DNA from: Lachnospiraceae bacterium | GTDB lineage: Bacteria > Bacillota > Clostridia > Lachnospirales > Lachnospiraceae | Assembly: GCA_910575275.1 (NCBI GenBank) | Contig: CAJTEE010000010.1 | Location: 1 to 64,000 of the forward strand | Length of the DNA stretch: 64,000 nt | Reading direction: 5' to 3' | Shown here: in pieces, positions 61,700 through 64,000 of the stretch | Layout of the letters: every line of letters starts with the position of its first letter | How positions within the stretch are numbered: the first letter of the stretch is position 1 | Translations under genes and position numbers: made by a program | The notes under the pieces: generated by a model | What the model saw: the letters and a program-made list of their open reading frames with translations, nothing else | What the model was told of the DNA's origin: nothing | Databases searched by the model: none

Positions 61700-64000
61700 C
61701 TATATTTCAAATGATATCTGACCTTCTATGTTTTCTTTATTTTTTCTGATTTTTTTCTTATATTCCATTTTAAATTCATTAGGCATCAAAAGTAATTTTT
61801 CAAAATCTTCCCAATCCAATGTTATGCAATCCCTTTTAGAGAAAGTTATCCTAAAATAAGGTATTAGCAAACTTCGTAAATATAATCTGGTTGCCACTGT
61901 ACCCCTAACACTTTTTGCACGATAATCCTGAACAAATACACCATATCTTATCAATCCTCTGTAGTAATCTCTTGCCTCCTCTGTAAGTTTACCATTAGCA
62001 GATGTCAGTTCAATTTTTCTTGCCTGCTTAGGTGGTTTTTTATCCTGATTTTTGGAGTCCTTATTCTGCAAGTCGCAATAAGCCATCTCTTGTATTGCCA
62101 TAACAATATCATATAAATGCTCCCCATATTTCTTCTCTTTCTTATACTCTTTTCTCCTAGATGGATTTACTGCAGTAGGTAATGCATCAACAAAGTGTCC
62201 TCCCGCCTCCCTTAATACTCGATCCTGAATTTTAATATCAATTATAGGTTGACATTCTTCGGCAAATTTTTTTTGTTTTTTTATTTCAAGTGAAGATTCT
62301 CCTTGCGTTGAAACCATTTCAGCAAATATCTTTATCAATTCTCTTATATCACTCGACCAAATGGCGCAAAAATCTTCAATCCCATAATATAATGTTTGCC
62401 TATCATTTTCTCTAATCTTATTTGCGCGTTCATTATTACTAAGTTGTGTATTCCCTAAAAAATTTTGCAATCTCAATTCAAAATTCGAAAAAACATAACT
62501 ACGTTTAATTCGTTTCTCGAAAATAGCACTTATAATATCACTTACATCCTCAACTTTCTGTGTTAATGATGCCATTCCCAATTCAATTAACTTATAATCA
62601 GCTCCATCCTCCAGTATTTTCCCATTTAATCCTACCTTTTCAATACTTTCTGTACTTTCTGTAGAAATCTTGAAATATACCACCGAATTTCTTCGAAAGA
62701 TAATAGGATTTATTATATGTTGTGTTGCTTCAGTAACTAATGGTGTTGAATAATCATCTAAGAAAAAATAAAAAGACTTTCCAAAAGCAAATGGGCAATT
62801 TTTTTGTATTATACCCATAAAACATTCTAAACAATCATAATCAGTAAAATGCCATCCTTGATTAACATATCTGTCATCTAATTTGCTCCGTTGCAGTTCA
62901 TCATTGCAACACTCCAAGACACTATTAATCGATGCTTCTACGGTTTTTGTAATAAATAATTCCGTATCATAAAATGCAGAAAAATACTGATATAACCACG
63001 CCCAATCTAATTCTTCTTTTACATACAATTTTAACCACGATAACACCTCAATAATACATTTTAAATGAAAAAAATTTATCACTTGCTTTCTAGCATCACT
63101 TTCTTTTCTATCTGGCAACCACGGAAATGCTTCTGCGATTGTTCTCGCATTTAAATAAAAACCTACAAAACCATCTTCTCCCCTTATTCCAGATTTTCCT
63201 AACTTCGATTGAAAATCAAAACTCAGTCTACGAAACATCATCGTTTTCCCACAACCTCGTAATCCCGTCAGCACACATATATTTCGATCTAACAAATCAT
63301 CTACCGCCAAAAATTTCGGTACAAAAAGCGCATCCCATTCGTCATACCGATCCCCAATCAGTTCTGCTGCCAAATAATCACCAACATTTTTCTCTTCTCC
63401 AGATAAATCTGGTTGCTCAACGAACATTTGCAACATCTTCTCATGCAACTTACGAGGATTACGTGCATACTCTTCTTCTACTCCATTTTCTTCTAACAAA
63501 TATTTAGGAAATTCATTCTTTAATGCTATATACTTTATCCTATCTTCCTTTTCCAACGTGTGAACATTTATAACCTCAAGCGATTGCTGTATAATCCTTG
63601 CCAATCCTTTATAATCATCCATTGGAGGTATCTCATTGGAAAATGTTCCATATCCAAAATCAGTTATCCAAACTTCTCTAACATTAGGAACGAATGATAA
63701 TTCATTGGCATCTTGTATTAAAATGTTTCCCGAATGAAAATCCCCATGCTGTATCCCTAACTGCCCACATGCAAAAAAGACTTTTAATGCAGTTTCAATA
63801 ACATTTATTAACAATTGCATAGTTACTTCTTTATTTTCAATCAGTTGGCGCAAGCTTTTTCCCGGAATATAATCCCATATTATGTAAATATATTCTTCAT
63901 CGCCAATTTTTGTCTCATCAAACTTATGAAATTTTACTATCCCGGGTTGATACGCTAGCTGATTTACTTTTATAATCTCTTGTTTCCAATTCTTATTACG
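61700..64000 (-). CDS. Protein kinase / AAA-type ATPase fusion (5' end outside window)
   Basis: Open to the window edge: 766 residues visible and the start is missing. Kinase part: hinge-like IYIIWDYIPGKSLRQLI (about residue 38), catalytic loop HGDFHSGNIL (about 85) and metal-binding TDFGYG (about 113). ATPase part: Walker A LTGLRGCGKT (about 245) and a Walker B-like YFFLDDYSTP (about 410), resembling ORC/CDC6-like AAA proteins of accessory DNA. A Lys-rich C-terminal third ends the chain. A kinase coupled to a STAND/AAA ATPase suggests signalling in a defence or stress system; that is inference. Confidence 0.8.
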   Translation of the reverse strand, partial: RNKNWKQEIIKVNQLAYQPGIVKFHKFDETKIGDEEYIYIIWDYIPGKSLRQLIENKEVTMQLLINVIETALKVFFACGQLGIQHGDFHSGNILIQDANELSFVPNVREVWITDFGYGTFSNEIPPMDDYKGLARIIQQSLEVINVHTLEKEDRIKYIALKNEFPKYLLEENGVEEEYARNPRKLHEKMLQMFVEQPDLSGEEKNVGDYLAAELIGDRYDEWDALFVPKFLAVDDLLDRNICVLTGLRGCGKTMMFRRLSFDFQSKLGKSGIRGEDGFVGFYLNARTIAEAFPWLPDRKESDARKQVINFFHLKCIIEVLSWLKLYVKEELDWAWLYQYFSAFYDTELFITKTVEASINSVLECCNDELQRSKLDDRYVNQGWHFTDYDCLECFMGIIQKNCPFAFGKSFYFFLDDYSTPLVTEATQHIINPIIFRRNSVVYFKISTESTESIEKVGLNGKILEDGADYKLIELGMASLTQKVEDVSDIISAIFEKRIKRSYVFSNFELRLQNFLGNTQLSNNERANKIRENDRQTLYYGIEDFCAIWSSDIRELIKIFAEMVSTQGESSLEIKKQKKFAEECQPIIDIKIQDRVLREAGGHFVDALPTAVNPSRRKEYKKEKKYGEHLYDIVMAIQEMAYCDLQNKDSKNQDKKPPKQARKIELTSANGKLTEEARDYYRGLIRYGVFVQDYRAKSVRGTVATRLYLRSLLIPYFRITFSKRDCITLDWEDFEKLLLMPNEFKMEYKKKIRKNKENIEGQISFEI

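Larger units (their letters stand above)
59248..64000. mobile_element. Left part of a putative genomic island integrated at tuf
   Basis: Starting at the tuf remnant the base composition drops sharply to AT-rich, and the three genes present are of accessory type (nuclease, unknown, kinase-ATPase). Repeats resembling integrase arm sites lie just inside (59343-59409). No integrase gene is visible within the window; it may lie beyond 64000. The extent and mobility are inferred. Confidence 0.55.

Noticed and set aside
1-64000. CRISPR arrays
   Set aside because: No regularly spaced 24-37 base direct repeats with unique spacers were seen. The only tandem repeat is coding (25615-25850).
59248-64000. 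Integrase or transposase gene in the island segment
   Set aside because: None of the visible genes has tyrosine- or serine-recombinase or transposase motifs. The island call rests only on the boundary and composition.

Overview
The window looks like a chromosome segment of a motile, Gram-positive anaerobe of the class Clostridia, most likely a Lachnospiraceae relative. Evidence: strong AAGGAGG ribosome binding sites, lipoprotein-anchored binding proteins, YesM/YesN-type signalling, a CsrA-linked flagellin, choline-binding-like wall repeats, tRNA genes without an encoded CCA, and moderately high GC over most of the window. The species cannot be named from the sequence alone. Most genes lie on the minus strand.

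Layout. 1-170: a promoter and leader of the rRNA-operon type firing leftwards out of the window. 280-10505: an L-arabinose locus (binding protein, ATPase, two permeases, isomerase, FGGY kinase, 4-epimerase on the minus strand; a divergent AraR-type repressor). 10453-14636: a sugar-sensing three-gene system (YesN regulator, lipoprotein sensor, YesM kinase). 14750-15078: two tRNA-Ser genes and their promoter. 15192-21749: aldo/keto reductase-ferredoxin, IspD, the t6A-tRNA genes tsaD, tsaB and tsaE with rnz and rimI. 21774-27640: MalY-type lyase, Tex, a repeat-rich DUF4190 membrane protein, a DUF2752 protein, a nitrilase-family amidase.

27728-32453: a flagellin unit (TPR glycosyltransferase, flagellin, and a CsrA with an unusually long C-terminal extension). 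32719-43242: a surface polysaccharide cluster (LCP ligase, polyprenyl glycosylphosphotransferase, three GT2 enzymes, a sugar epimerase, a TPP enzyme with a Cys-rich insert). 43679-51813: a secreted wall-binding protein, a 47-residue coiled-coil protein, HAD phosphatase, a trigger-factor-like lipoprotein, M18 aminopeptidase, Dtd, a small alarmone synthetase, an S1-domain protein and a secreted protein. 51857-53979: an OmpR-type two-component system. 54495-55937: an M20 amidohydrolase.

56037-58857 is a graveyard. A citrate-type transporter, a LysR regulator, a CaiB-type CoA transferase and a MaoC dehydratase are all broken. The divergent regulator and transporter have both lost their 5' ends at one junction.

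59191-64000 changes character. A 57-base copy of the 3' end of the EF-Tu gene, with its terminator, is followed by integrase-arm-like repeats and then AT-rich genes: a YhcG-type PDDEXK nuclease, an unrecognised protein with Rossmann-like segments, and a large protein-kinase/AAA-ATPase fusion cut by the window edge. I read this as one end of a genomic island integrated at the 3' end of tuf that carries a candidate, unnamed defence system. Many intergenic regions hold palindromic repeat modules.
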